Assembly (NCBI GenBank): GCA_017654935.2
Contig: CM065690.1
Location: 14,336,811-14,400,810 of the forward strand
DNA: 64,000 bases
DNA from: Phymorhynchus buccinoides
Taxonomy: Eukaryota; Mollusca; Gastropoda; Neogastropoda; Raphitomidae
Reading direction: 5' to 3'
Shown: piece by piece, positions 1 to 10,700 of the stretch
Numbering within the stretch: position 1 is the first letter of the stretch
Layout of the letters: every line of letters starts with the position of its first letter
The notes under the pieces: generated by a model
The model's input: the letters and a program-made list of their open reading frames with translations, nothing else
Told to the model about the DNA's origin: nothing
The model's database searches: none
Program-made: the position numbers and the translations under genes

Positions 1-480
1 GGCTATATATAAAAAAGCTATTCAGTTACGTGCTGTTTTGATGCGATTTTAATTAGTGTGTAGTAAAAAAAAAGCAACACGAGCATCGCCAAGCGGCAGA
101 TAAGTTCCCGAGTCGCTAAGCATGGGATAAGCCCGCTGTGCCCTAGGCCCTTTGTGTCACAGGCCCGATATGTCCCACTTCTTTCCGGCCGTCCATCCGT
201 CCGTGCGTGCGTCCTGTTTTCAGTTCTCAATGGTCTCCCCGCTGTGTGCACAGCCGACACATTCCGATTTCGGAGTAGCTCGGCGATGCTGCGAGGGGAC
301 TTTGCGGCCGCTAGGCGTTGCACTTGTTATATGTATTTTTGTTGTTGTTGCTATGGTATTTGACTGAGTAAGTAAGGTAAGCAACTCTAATTTTGACAAA
401 AGTGCTCTCCCTTAGTTTTTTTCTCCCGAAAATCGTCTATTCTTTTCCCATCAATTTTTGCCCTCTTTCTCTTTCACTAA
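1..480. other. AT-rich left edge with antisense fragment of a dispersed repeat
   Basis: There is no credible gene here. Positions about 213-285 match, in reverse orientation, the 3' part of the GAA-tailed repeat family seen at 23.7-24.4 kb and 44.9-45.4 kb; the shared core includes GGTCTCCCCGCTG and CAGCCGACACATTC. A short TTG run lies near 340. The open frames in this stretch follow the repeat and look incidental. Confidence 0.5.
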
Positions 481-559
481 AACAATCCAGGCATGGCAAT
501 AGTGGAGGACAAGCATTTTTCTCTGAAAATATTGCTTCAGCGCAGTCATGTTGCCTCTT
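481..559 (+). repeat. Direct repeat, left copy (flanks a MITE)
   Basis: About 79 bp beginning AACAATCCAGGCATGG recur at 957-1033 with only a few differences. The two copies bracket about 400 bp that contains the MITE at 640-880. Function is unknown; this could be a local segmental duplication. Confidence 0.8.
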
Positions 560-639
560 TTTTCTCTTTTTTTCTGTTTTATTCATCTTTATTTACAGGT
601 AACCACTGCTTATTATACATGAATGTTGAATCATACATA

Positions 640-880
640 TCGATGGCTTGGAGTCAAAACGGACTATCTTTAGATAGTCCATTGATACATTATTGATCTT
701 ATTACGAAAACTACTAACTTGTATTAAAAAAAAACACCACTGAAATATGAAAGGAAAAAAAAACCTTTTTATATTTCTGCAGTCATTGTTTCATACACGT
801 TATTATTTTTTTGGGCAATAAATCCAATAATACGTCAATGGACTATCTAAAGGCAGTCCGTTTTGACTCCAAGCCATCGA
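640..880. mobile_element. Tc1/mariner-type MITE, 241 bp
   Basis: The left end (640-685) and right end (834-880) are near-perfect inverted repeats of about 46 bp, starting TCGATGGCTTGGAGTC and ending with its complement. Both ends are flanked by TA (638-639 and 881-882), the target duplication expected of Tc1/mariner transposition. The interior is AT-rich with no ORF, so it would depend on a transposase made elsewhere. Confidence 0.85.
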
Positions 881-956
881 TATATGAATGTTATTTGTAA
901 ATGTATGAAGAAGGAATAAAATGTTTAATACAATACCTAAAAAAACAAAAACAAAA

Positions 957-1033
957 AACAATCCAGGCATGGTAATAGTGGAGGAACAGCATTTTTCTCT
1001 GAAAATATTGCTTCAGCAGTCATGTTGCCTCTT
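957..1033 (+). repeat. Direct repeat, right copy
   Basis: This is the second copy of the sequence at 481-559. It has small indels, for example one fewer GC just before AGTCATGTTGCC. Confidence 0.8.
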
Positions 1034-1162
1034 GGTGTAATCAAGGGATTACAAGCCTTGATGATGATCAGGGGGCAATACTCTTGAAGATGAATAAGTA
1101 AAACTGTTCAAACTTCGGGGAAAATGGTATCTCCCCAAGCTTAATGACCCTTCTGACATTTT

Positions 1163-1172
<10 letters not shown>

Positions 1173-1193
<21 letters not shown>

Positions 1194-1196
1194 GGG
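1173..1196. repeat. Poly-G tract (24 nt)
   Basis: An uninterrupted G run follows a T run just upstream of the SINE. Its length may be poorly determined by sequencing. Confidence 0.9.
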
Positions 1197-1224
1197 CTGT
1201 CCCATCTGCTGGCGTGGGCAGAAA

Positions 1225-1516
1225 GGTGGCGGAGTGGTTAAGACGTTCGTCTGCCAAATGTAATGCGTGACTGCAGCGTGAGTGACCCGGGTTCGAATCC
1301 CGGAATCACCCTTTCTTTCTAGTTCCACCGGAAAATCGAACTGAACGTCGAGTCCTTCCGTCGGATGGGGACTTAAAGCTAGTCTTACCCGTGCGCTTTA
1401 CGCGCGTAAAAATCCCACGGCAGTTGAAAGTCTGTAAGAGCAGGGAGAAATCCCGCTGCCTGGTATGACCAAATTGATAGCTAGGTTTCCCAAGTCTGCC
1501 CACCCCCCCCCTCCCC

Positions 1517-1557
<41 letters not shown>

Positions 1558-1675
1558 ACAACAAAAAATGGGTAGGCGCTGCGCTTGCGGCGACGCGCTA
1601 TCCAGGGCAGAGCAGCCCGAATTTCATAGAAATAATTCTCTGTGACTTGAATATTCCAAATACCAATACCAAATA
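1225..1675 (+). mobile_element. tRNA-headed SINE (family S, long variant)
   Basis: The head (1225-1310) has a box-A-like TGGCGGAGTGG and a box B GGTTCGAATCC, and its outer GGTGG can pair with TCACC; it resembles a tRNA with a long variable arm (Ser/Leu type). The body carries a poly-C tract at about 1502-1557. The tail (about 1568-1650) shares a domain with the SINEs at 21.5 and 58.4 kb: GCGACGCGCT, then CCAG, then a CCCGAATTTCA-like block, then TCTGTGACT. It ends in an imperfect CCAATA-type repeat. This is not a functional tRNA: the anticodon stem is not maintained. Confidence 0.8.
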
Positions 1676-1792
1676 CGCCGCTCATTCCGAATCCCTTCTA
1701 ACATTTTGTTGTTCCGCATTCGCTTTTCTCTGAATTCAGAGATTTTCTCTGACAATGACCATGCCTGACCACTGCTCCGTATGTGACAACAG

Positions 1793-1948
1793 ACCGTGCA
1801 CGTTGAAGGTCCCCTGGGTGTGGTCCTGCCCTTGGTCATCTTCGGGGCTCTGGCACTCGGGGCGGGCCTGCTGGCACTCTGTCTGCCGGAGACATTGCAC
1901 TGCACCCTGCCTGATACCATTGAGGAGGCTGCCAACTTCACCAAGTAA
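1793..1948 (+). CDS. Terminal exon of an SLC22-like organic cation/anion transporter (partial gene)
   Basis: Read from an acceptor-like ACAACAG at 1786-1792, the frame encodes about 51 residues and stops at TAA 1946-1948. The peptide has one hydrophobic segment (start GPLGVVLPLVIFGALALGAG), then LLALCLPET and a tail with LPDTIEEAANF. A last helix followed by LPET and LPxTIEEAxxF is characteristic of the C-terminus of SLC22 organic ion transporters of the major facilitator superfamily. No upstream exons (helices 1-11) are visible, so either the rest lies left of the window or this exon is an orphan. An in-frame stop lies just 5' of the proposed acceptor, which supports splicing. It is followed at once by tandem copies of its last 21 codons. 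Family call is fairly strong; substrate cannot be told. Confidence 0.7.
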   Translation, partial: TVHVEGPLGVVLPLVIFGALALGAGLLALCLPETLHCTLPDTIEEAANFTK

Positions 1949-2216
1949 AACACTGCAAATGTCTGCCTGTCTGTCTGTCTGTCTGTCTGCCTGTCTATCT
2001 GTCTGTCTGTTTGCCAGAGACCATGCACTGCACCCTGCCTGATACCATGGAGGAGGCTGCCAAGTTCACCAAATAAAACACTGCAAATGTCCGTCTGTCT
2101 GTCTGCCTGTCTGTCTGTCTCTCTCTCACTCGTTGCCAGAGGCCTTGCACTGCACCCTCCCTGATACCATTGAGGAGGCTGCTAACTTCACCAAGTAAAG
2201 CACTGCAAATGTCGTC

Positions 2217-2248
<32 letters not shown>

Positions 2249-2451
2249 GTCTACCAGAAACCATGCATTGCACCCTGCCTGATACCACTGAGGAGGCTGC
2301 TAATTTCACCAAGTAAAGCACTGCAAATATCTGTCTGTCTGTCGGTCTGTCTCTCTGCCTGTCTGTCTGTCTGTTTACCGGACACCTTGCATTGTACCCT
2401 TCCTGATACCATTGAGGAGGCTGCTAACTTCACCAAGTAAAGCACGGCAAA

Positions 2452-2482
<31 letters not shown>

Positions 2483-2643
2483 TTACCGGACACCTTGCAT
2501 TGTACCCTTCCTGATACCATTGTGGAGGCTGTTAACTTCAACAAATAAAACACTGTGTGTATAGTGCCTGTCTGTCAGAGACCTGTACCCTGCACTACAC
2601 CTTTCCTGATGTTATTGTGGATGCTGCTCACTTCAGCAAGCAA
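1886..2643 (+). repeat. Tandem array of the transporter's last 21 codons plus TCTG spacers
   Basis: Six units each hold a 63-nt open stretch ending in TAA: 1886-1948 (within the real exon), 2014-2076, 2136-2198, 2254-2316, 2378-2440 and 2486-2548. A seventh, degraded copy is at about 2573-2643. Each reads like PETxHCTLPDTxEEAxxFxK then stop, with no frameshift in the six. Units are 108-128 bp apart, and the spacer is a (TCTG)n/(TC)n run ending TTGCCAG or TTACCG. The pyrimidine spacer followed by CAG in some units looks like a 3' splice site, but whether any is used is unknown. Confidence 0.85.
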
Positions 2644-2662
2644 AATACTGCATATTATAATG

Positions 2663-2982
2663 TACATGTGTGTGTGTGTATGTGTGAGTGTGCGTGTGTG
2701 TGTGCGCGTGTGCGTGTGTCTTCTCTTCTTCTTTTTCACTGTGCGTGGCCACAACCAACTCTTTGATTATTTTGCCACGGAACCGGGAGGTTCTACCACT
2801 TATGCCGGAAGAAAAGGCTCAAAGCCTGAGAAGAAACTGAAAAGTTAGGCCTTAGACAGAAGAGGGACAGATCAAAAAGATAAAGGATTAAGCGCTTGCA
2901 CTGGGTTAAGACCATTAAACCCCCCAGTTCAGCCGGGAAGGAACAGGCCCCACTTCCAGCAACAAGCAAAAGCAGAAGAGAA

Positions 2983-3015
<33 letters not shown>

Positions 3016-3069
3016 GGGGGAGTGAAACGAGAAGAGAATTTGGGTTGCTAGCCCAATGACTCCAATGTG

Positions 3070-3135
<66 letters not shown>

Positions 3136-3170
3136 TGTGCGTGTGCGTGCGTGTGCGTGTGTGTGTGTGC

Positions 3171-3217
<47 letters not shown>

Positions 3218-3280
3218 CGTGCGTGTGTGTGCGTGTGTGCGTGCGTGCGTGTGCGTGCTTGTGCGTGTGTGTGTGTGTGC
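2663..3280. repeat. TG/TGCG microsatellites, poly-G and intervening unique DNA
   Basis: A short (TG)n tract lies at about 2665-2720, a 31-nt poly-G at 2984-3014, and a long (TG)n with CGTG variants at about 3065-3280. The DNA between (2730-2980) shows no gene-like frame. The Cys/Val and His/Thr ORFs here are translations of the dinucleotide repeat. Confidence 0.9.
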
Positions 3281-3870
3281 AAGGGCAGTGGGGGACAGAA
3301 AAAAAGAGTGAGACTCACTCAGATAGGAAATGGGACCCCCACACTCTGTAGTTAAACTTTCAAATACGCACATACTGTGATTGCATAAAAGCGTCGACGA
3401 CAGGACTGTGCCTGCTCTTGTGTTAGTAGTGAAATGCTGCGTTAAACCTTATTTGGTTGACGAATGTTGTAGTGTCATGCTAGATCAAGACGGTGTGGCA
3501 TGGGTGCTACTCTTTCAGTTATACACTGATTTCAGTATTTTTAATTTTACCAGAAACTGAACTTCAGCTTTTTTATTAATTCATGAAAAATGTGACCACA
3601 AGCGCTTTGGGACGTTTTGAACATAGTTTAGTTGTTCTATTTTGAAAGTTTACAAAGGCAATGTAATAATGTTGCAAGGCTTATCAGACTCGGACTGTCT
3701 CTGTGTATCATTTTAACTGTCTGTCTCGTTATATCTCTCTCTTAACTTGCCCCACTGAATCGTCCGACGGGGCTCTGCCCCTGTACCCTGCTGGGGCCAT
3801 GGGTCCCTGGACCCCTGCCTTTCATATTGTTTTCATTTTGGGGAGTTGCACCCATGGTGTTGTGGTTTAA
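3281..3870. other. Unannotated sequence
   Basis: I see no supported gene, RNA or repeat boundary. Base composition is mixed, with frequent stops in all frames. Confidence 0.5.
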
Positions 3871-4746
3871 GCCTTTCACTCCCAGGAGCGAGTTTCGACG
3901 CGCTTAGGGCCCACAGTACACCAATTCCCCTCATTCCAGCTCCTTTCAGTTTTTCACAGAGAGCTATTTGTTTCAAGTTATTTCTTTTAACAGCGGCAAA
4001 TATTCTTATCATTGATTTTGGTTAGGGATAGGAAAAGACCTTACAAGTGGCATGCCACCATAAAACAATGTAAGCCTAATGGATAAAACACTTTAAATTG
4101 GTTTATGCTGGTGACGAGTGCTAACAAAAGGCATGAACTGAAAGGAGCTGAGAAAAGCTACTGTGAGGGGCATAACTTATTCAGTAGCCCAGATCTTAGA
4201 AAGCTGGGTTACTTCCCTTCCTTTTAGTTGACATGGTTTGAGAAGCGTCTGAACCTGTTTCTCAGGAAATTTGAGGTCAATTTTGATGCGGTTTTGTGTG
4301 TGTGCTTTTTCATTTTGTAAAGCAAAAAGTGGTCAGACATGTCAGTCTGGCTGCCAGAGGGCAAATGTCAAGAAAACTACACGAAATTTGTTTAATTTTG
4401 TGACAATAAAAATGATGAAAAATGTGTTGGGAATAAAGTTTACGAAGTTGTTCAACCCGATCATGATACAAGTGGTTCAGACCTGAATTTTTATTATCAT
4501 TTATTTTTTTAATATATTTTTTCAATATTGTTTTTTTTTTCTTAAAATCTTGGTTATCTCCTCCTGATAATGAGTTATCTCCCGCAGTCAACATTGAAAA
4601 TTATAATAAATTGTGTTCTCCATTTATTTTCTTTCAATAAAACATATATCGTTATAGTCTTTAGAGCATCACTTAATTTGTAGTGATTTTTTTAAAGTTA
4701 GGTAGCTCGTTCGCTAAAAGTACAAATAGTTCCGGGAGTGAAAGGG
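3871..4746. mobile_element. piggyBac-like non-autonomous element, 876 bp
   Basis: The left end reads TTAA followed by GCCTTTCACTCCCAGGA, and the right end TCCGGGAGTGAAAGGG followed by TTAA. The ends are inverted copies, and both are flanked by TTAA (3867-3870 and 4747-4750), the exact target duplication of piggyBac transposases. The interior has no transposase-sized ORF, so it is a deletion derivative or MITE. Two further TTAA elements with related CCCTTTCAC ends occur at 23.1 and 62.5 kb. Confidence 0.8.
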
Positions 4747-5003
4747 TTAAAGAAGGTAGATTGGTCTGTGTTGTGGTAATAATCATTTTTGGTTTTTTAA
4801 CGAAATTGAACAAAGGGGGAGAACTCTCTTTCAAATTAACTCCCCTCCACCAAAGTTGATTAAGATACCAATCACCTAGCAATGAGTGGATCAGAGCCAA
4901 AGGGAGGCAAACAAACAATAATAACTATAATATAATTACATATTACATATAATGTTGTACTTCGTTTAGAAATACTGCTCGTCTTTACCGGATCTAACTG
5001 CTC

Positions 5004-5469
5004 ATGGTAAAGAAATCTCTAACGCCGTATAGCAACTCCAATGACAATGGGTGTGGGGGTGAGTGTGGGTGGGTTGGAGGGGGGAAATATGTCATGACGG
5101 GAGGAAACTCTTGCATTAGTTTGCAACCCAGTATGATGGACAGAGTTGTTTCCCATTCCTGTGAATCCCGTGTTCTGTTTCATGCTGCTGGTGGTTGTGA
5201 CGAACATTTGTGTGTTTGTGCGAACCATGTGGATATTGACACCAGGTGTGCCAAAGAAAGTGCTTTCAGTGTGGTCGATGTTGAGGTGACTGATGCCGGG
5301 TGTGATAATGATGATGATGATGATAAGGATGATGATGATATTGGTGGGTGTGATAATGAAGATAACGATAAGGTTTGTGGGTGTGATAATAATGATGTTG
5401 ATAATGTTGGTGGGTGTGATAATGACGATAGTAATGTTGGTGGGTATGATAAAGTTGATGGGTGTGTTA

Positions 5470-5507
<38 letters not shown>

Positions 5508-6806
5508 AATGATGATGATGAGGTAAGTGGGATTGATTATGATAAAGGTGGTAATGTTGATGGTTGCAATAATGAAGATATTGATAATACTGGTAGGTGT
5601 GTTACTGTTAGTGATGATAATGATAATGTTGGTGTGCATGATAACATTGACAATAACAACGTATATGGGTGTGATAATGATGATGATGGTGGTGGTGGTG
5701 GTGGTGGTTGGTGTGATAACAACGACGTCGAGGATTATAATATTTGTGTATGCAACGTTGATGATAATGGTAATGGTAATGTTGGCGGGTGTGATAATGG
5801 TAATGAGGAGAAAAAGGATGTCAGTGTATGCAATAATAAAAATGATGGTAAAAATGATGGTAAAAATGTCGGTTGGAGTACTAAGGATGATGATAACAAT
5901 GCTGGTGTATGTAATAATAATGATGTTGATGATGATGGTGACGCCGCTGCTGCTGCTGCTGAGGATGAGGATGATTCTGGGGCGGGTGATGATGACGATC
6001 ATGATAATAATGTTGGTGGATGTAATAATGATGTAGATGATGATGTTTGTGTGAGGGGTAATGATGACGGCGTTGATGATGATGATGATGATGTTGATGT
6101 TGATGATGATGGTGATAGTAATGTTGGTGTGTGTGGGGAGAATAATGGTGATGATGATGATGATGGTGATGATGGTGATGTTGATGGTGATAGTAATGTT
6201 GGTGTGTGTGGGGAGAATAATGGTGATGACGATGATGGTGATGTTGATGATGATAGTAATGTTGGTGTGTGTGGGGAAAATAATGGTGATGATGATGATG
6301 AAGGTGATGTTGATGATGATGATAATGTTGGTGGTTGTAAAAGTGATGATGATAATAATGTTGACGCATGTAATAATGAGGATGATAATGTTACTTTGTA
6401 CGATAATAATGGTGGTGATGAGGATAATGTTGACGGACGTAATGAATCAGATGATGATGATGTTGTTAATAATTTTGTTGGATGTGACAATGACGATGAT
6501 GATAATATCGCTGGGTGTCATGATGATGACGATAAAGTAGTTGTGTGGTTTAATAATGACGATGCTTATGTGGGTGGAAGTCATAATGATGATAATGTTG
6601 ATAATGTGGGTGAGTGTCATAATGATGATGTTGATAATGTTGGTGGATGTCATAATGATGATGATGTTGATAATGTGGGTGAGTGTCATGATGATGATGT
6701 TGATAATGTTGGTGGATGTCATAATGATGATAATGTTGATAATGTGGGTGAGTGTCATGATGATGATGTTGATAATGTTGGTGGATGTCATAATGATGAT
6801 GGTTGA
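5004..6806 (+). CDS. ORF for an acidic Asp/Asn/Gly/Cys repeat protein, in frame with the LINE
   Basis: The 600-codon frame starts with about 95 non-repetitive residues containing several Cys, then becomes a long run of D/N tracts punctuated by motifs such as NVGGCDN, NVGVCGENNG and, near the end, DNVGGCHNDD. I do not recognise the family. The frame is stopped at 6804-6806 by an apparent 2-nt loss in a repeat unit (GATGATGGTTGAT instead of GATGATGATGTTGAT). A 2-nt gain near 7099 restores the frame, which then continues into the LINE ORF. It may therefore be the N-terminal part of the LINE protein, or only a GAT repeat read in an open frame: (GAT)n is naturally open in two frames per strand. 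Confidence 0.35.
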
Positions 6807-7693
6807 TAATGTGGGTGAGTGTCATGATGATGATGTTGATAATGTTGGTGGATGTCATAATGATGATGATGTTGATAATGTGGGTGAGTGTCATAATGAT
6901 GATGTTGATAATGTTGGTGGATGTCATAATGATGATGTTGATAATGTGGGTGAGTGTCATGATGATGATGTTGATAATGTTGGTGGATGTCATAATGATG
7001 ATAATGTTGATAATGTGGGTGAGTGTCATGATGATGATGTTGATAATGTTGGTGGATGTCATAATGATGATGATGTTGATAATGTGGGTGAGTGTCATAT
7101 GATGATGATGTTGATAATGTTGGTGGATGTCATAATGATGATAATGTTGATAATGTGGGTGAGTGTCATGATGATGATGTTGATAATGTTGGTGGATGTC
7201 ATAATGATGATGATGTTAATGTGGGTGGGTACCATAATGATGATGATGTTAATATGGGGGGGTGTTACAATGATGACGATGCTAATGTGGGTGGATGTCA
7301 TAATGATGATGATAATTTGGGTGGGTGTCATAACGGGGATGTTGTTAATGTGGGTGGGTGTCATAATGGTGATGATGATAATGTTGGTGAGTGTCATAAT
7401 GATGATGAGGTTAACGTGGGTGGGTGTTATAATGATGATGATGATAATGTTGGTGGGGGTCATAATGATAATGACGATGATAATAATGTTGGTGGGTGTC
7501 ATAATGATGATGATAATGTAGCGGTGTGGGTTAATGATGATGATACTAATGTTGGTGGGTGTCATAATGATGATGATAATGTAGCGGTGTGGGTTAATGA
7601 CGATGATACTAATGTTGGTGGGTGTCATAAAGATGATGATAATAATGTTAGTGGGTATCATAATGTTGATAATGATGATTATGATGATGATGG

Positions 7694-7724
<31 letters not shown>

Positions 7725-7740
7725 AATAACAAAGACAATG
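5290..7740 (+). repeat. GAT/AAT-based coding minisatellite, 66-69 bp higher unit
   Basis: The sequence is built from GAT, AAT and GTT triplets. From about 6590 to 7230 it becomes a regular 66-69 bp unit encoding 22-23 residues with two Cys-His motifs (GGCHNDD and GECHDDD), so Cys recurs every 11-12 residues. The pure (GAT)n stretch at about 7680-7722 adjoins the unique part of the LINE ORF. The ORFs on the other strand and in frame +1 (Ile/Thr and Met/Val rich) are mirror translations of the same triplets. Confidence 0.9.
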
Positions 7741-10700
7741 ACGATAATGATAATAACAACCAGCAGGACAATTCTCATAGAATAATACAAAACCAGTCCG
7801 ATAGCCACAACACCCCCAATACTAGCAACGCTGATGGAAATAATGATAACCCTGACAATAATAACAGTGATGCTGAAGAAAACGATCCCACTTTCCATAA
7901 CGCGGAAAGAGAAGAAGATGACCCCAGTGAGGGTGAAAGGTCAGCTAGATGCCTGAAGTGTGTTGCACTTAATGTGTGCGGTTTTCTATCTAAACAGGCT
8001 TTTCCTGAATTTTCAGAGTTTTTGAATAACTATGACGTTATCTGCATCTCTGAAAGCAAACTTGCAGATGTTGACACAGTACAAATAGATGGTTACACGG
8101 CATTTTATAAAAACAGAAATAAATACAGAAGAAAATCTGGAGGCATCCTAGTACTAATAAGAGATTGTTTTGTTCAGCATATTACTGTTTTTGAGGAAAC
8201 ACGATTCAAGAATAACGTTAGTAATGAAGCAAGAAGTAGTTATAAGTTTGTGGATTTTGAGATGTGTCGTAGTGCGTTGTTCTTTGCTTTTCATGACTCT
8301 GTTTTGGGAAAGAAAGTCGTGTTTTGTGCTGTCTATATTGAGCCAGAAGGTTCGCCATATTTTAACCGTAATATTTATAATGATTTACAGGATACTATTT
8401 TGCAAATCGGAATTGGCAGTGTTTGTCTTCTTGGAGACTTTAATTCTAGAACTGGTCAGCTGAATGAATTGTTTGTCAATAATTCATTTGTTGATGGTGT
8501 TTTTAACAACGATAACAACTATCCCGAAAGAACATCTGAAGATAGGCAGACAAATAGCATGGGGCATGAATTATTAGGTTTCTGTAGAGCATGTCAGCTT
8601 ATTATTGTTAATGGCAGAATTGGTAGAGATTGTGGTAAAGGTAAGCTGACTTGTAAGAATGCTTCTGTTGTGGATTACGGTGTAGTTTCTTATGATTTAT
8701 TTGAACGTGCTGATGACTTTTGCGTGCATGAATTTAATGAATTGTTTTCAGATATCCATTGTCCAATTAGTATAAATTTTGTGGCAGAATCCATAAATAA
8801 GAAAGAGAAAGCAGTCCATGAGCCAAGTACCAATGATCCTAATTCGCATTTTGTGAAATGGAATAATGATCTAAAACTAAATTTTGTTGACGATTTAGAC
8901 GTTGACAAAATAACATTGGTAGAGCACGAGCTCGATGGCCTGCTTTCACACTCAGAGAATATTACTTTAAACAGTGTAGATGAGATTGTCGGTAGAGTTA
9001 ACAATATTCTAATTGAAAGTGCAAGTACACTACACATGGTAAAAAAGAGAAAGAAATATCGTGGCCCATCTAAAAAGATAAAAAAGGATAAATCATGGTA
9101 TAATGTGGAATGCAGGATTAAGAGTAGAATTTTTTCGCGATGTAGGAGAAGAAGTTTACTAATGAAAAATGATTTGTTTTTGAGGGCAGAAAAAGAACGT
9201 GCTGCCAAGTCATATAAAAAGACAGTTAAAAAACAGGCGAGAAAATATAACCATGAAATGGCAAGACGATTACGTGAAACAAAGTCTAAAGACCCCAAGG
9301 ATTATTGGGCCATAATAAATGGGAAAAAGAATAAATCTAACCCTAGCCAACCTAGCTGTCAGGCCTTTTTTGAGCTGTTTAAAAATATGAATACAGTTGA
9401 AGAGGAGGCTGATGATGCCCCTGACAATGGAGTTGATTCTGATAATGTTAATGCTCTGTTAGATAATTTAATTACTGAAAATGAGGTTCTTAATTGCATA
9501 AAGAAGTTAAAGAGCAATAAAGCATGCGGGTTAGATAATATAGTAAATGAATTCCTTAAAAATTCAGCAGAGAAAATGTTAGGTGTTTTTGTGAAACTAT
9601 TTAATTTGATATTAATTACCGGTAAAGTACCAACTAATTGGGTAATTGGGGTTATACAGCCAATATTCAAAAACAAAGGTTCCCCTGCAGATCCCAACAA
9701 CTATCGTGGTATAACCATACTGTCCTGTTTTGGGAAACTGTTTACAAGTATCCTGAACGAACGCCTAAAGGTATACATTGAAACATTTCACTTAATTGGC
9801 ATGGAACAAGCTGGGTTTAGAAACAACTTTTCAACACTGGATCACTTGTTTACTTTGTACGGGCTGATTGATATTTTGTTGTTTAAGAAAAAGCGCATGT
9901 ATTGTGCATTTCTGGATTATGAAAAAGCTTTCGATAAAGTTAATAGGGCATTTTTGTGGCAAAAACTTATAGACAATGGTATCAGCGGTCGGTTATTAAA
10001 AGTAATACAAAATATGTATTCCCAAGCTAAATCATGTGTTGCGGTTAATAGTGAATTTTCTGACTTTTTCTGCTCGGAAGTTGGAGTAAGGCAAGGAGAA
10101 AACCTGTCGCCTGTATTGTTTGCCATGTTCCTGAATGACATGAAAGTTTTTATGTCTAGAGATATGACTGGTCTTACCACAGTTGCTAGAGAAGCAGATA
10201 TATTAGGTATGAACGAACATGAAATTAACATTTTGTTAATACTATTTTTGTTGTTGTATGCAGACGACACTGTCATATTTTCTGAAACTCCAGTAGGATT
10301 GCAAAGAGGCTTAGATAATATTCAACGCTATTGTCAAAAATGGAATTTGAAATTAAATGCCAAGAAATGTAAGGTTCTTATTTTTTCTAAGGGTAAGGTT
10401 AGACGTTTTCCCGACTTTCTTATAGCGACTGAAAAATTAGAGGTTGTTCAGAACTTTATGTACTTAGGGTTAAAGTTAAATTATAATAACAAAATGAATG
10501 TCGCACAACGTGATCTTTATGACCGAGCTTCCCGAGCCATGTTTGCTTTGTTGAGGAAAGCTAAATTATTGATGCTTCCTGCAGATCTACTTCCTATCCT
10601 TACATATGGTTGTGAAATTTGGGGCTTTGATGTGAATGATATTATTCAGAGACTGCAGTTAAGATTTTACAAGTTGGTTCTGAAAGTAAGACAGTCGACT

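Noticed and set aside
1225..1310. Functional tRNA gene
   Set aside because: It has box A and B and partly paired ends but no proper anticodon stem, and it is joined to a SINE body and shared tail domain.
3056..3373. Cys/Val and His/Thr ORFs
   Set aside because: They arise from (TG)n/(CA)n; the same applies at 42.2, 43.1, 46.9 and 49.5 kb.
5019..6002. Long minus-strand ORF opposite the GAT repeat
   Set aside because: Its Ile/Thr-rich product is the complement of GAT/AAT triplets, which lack stops in that frame.
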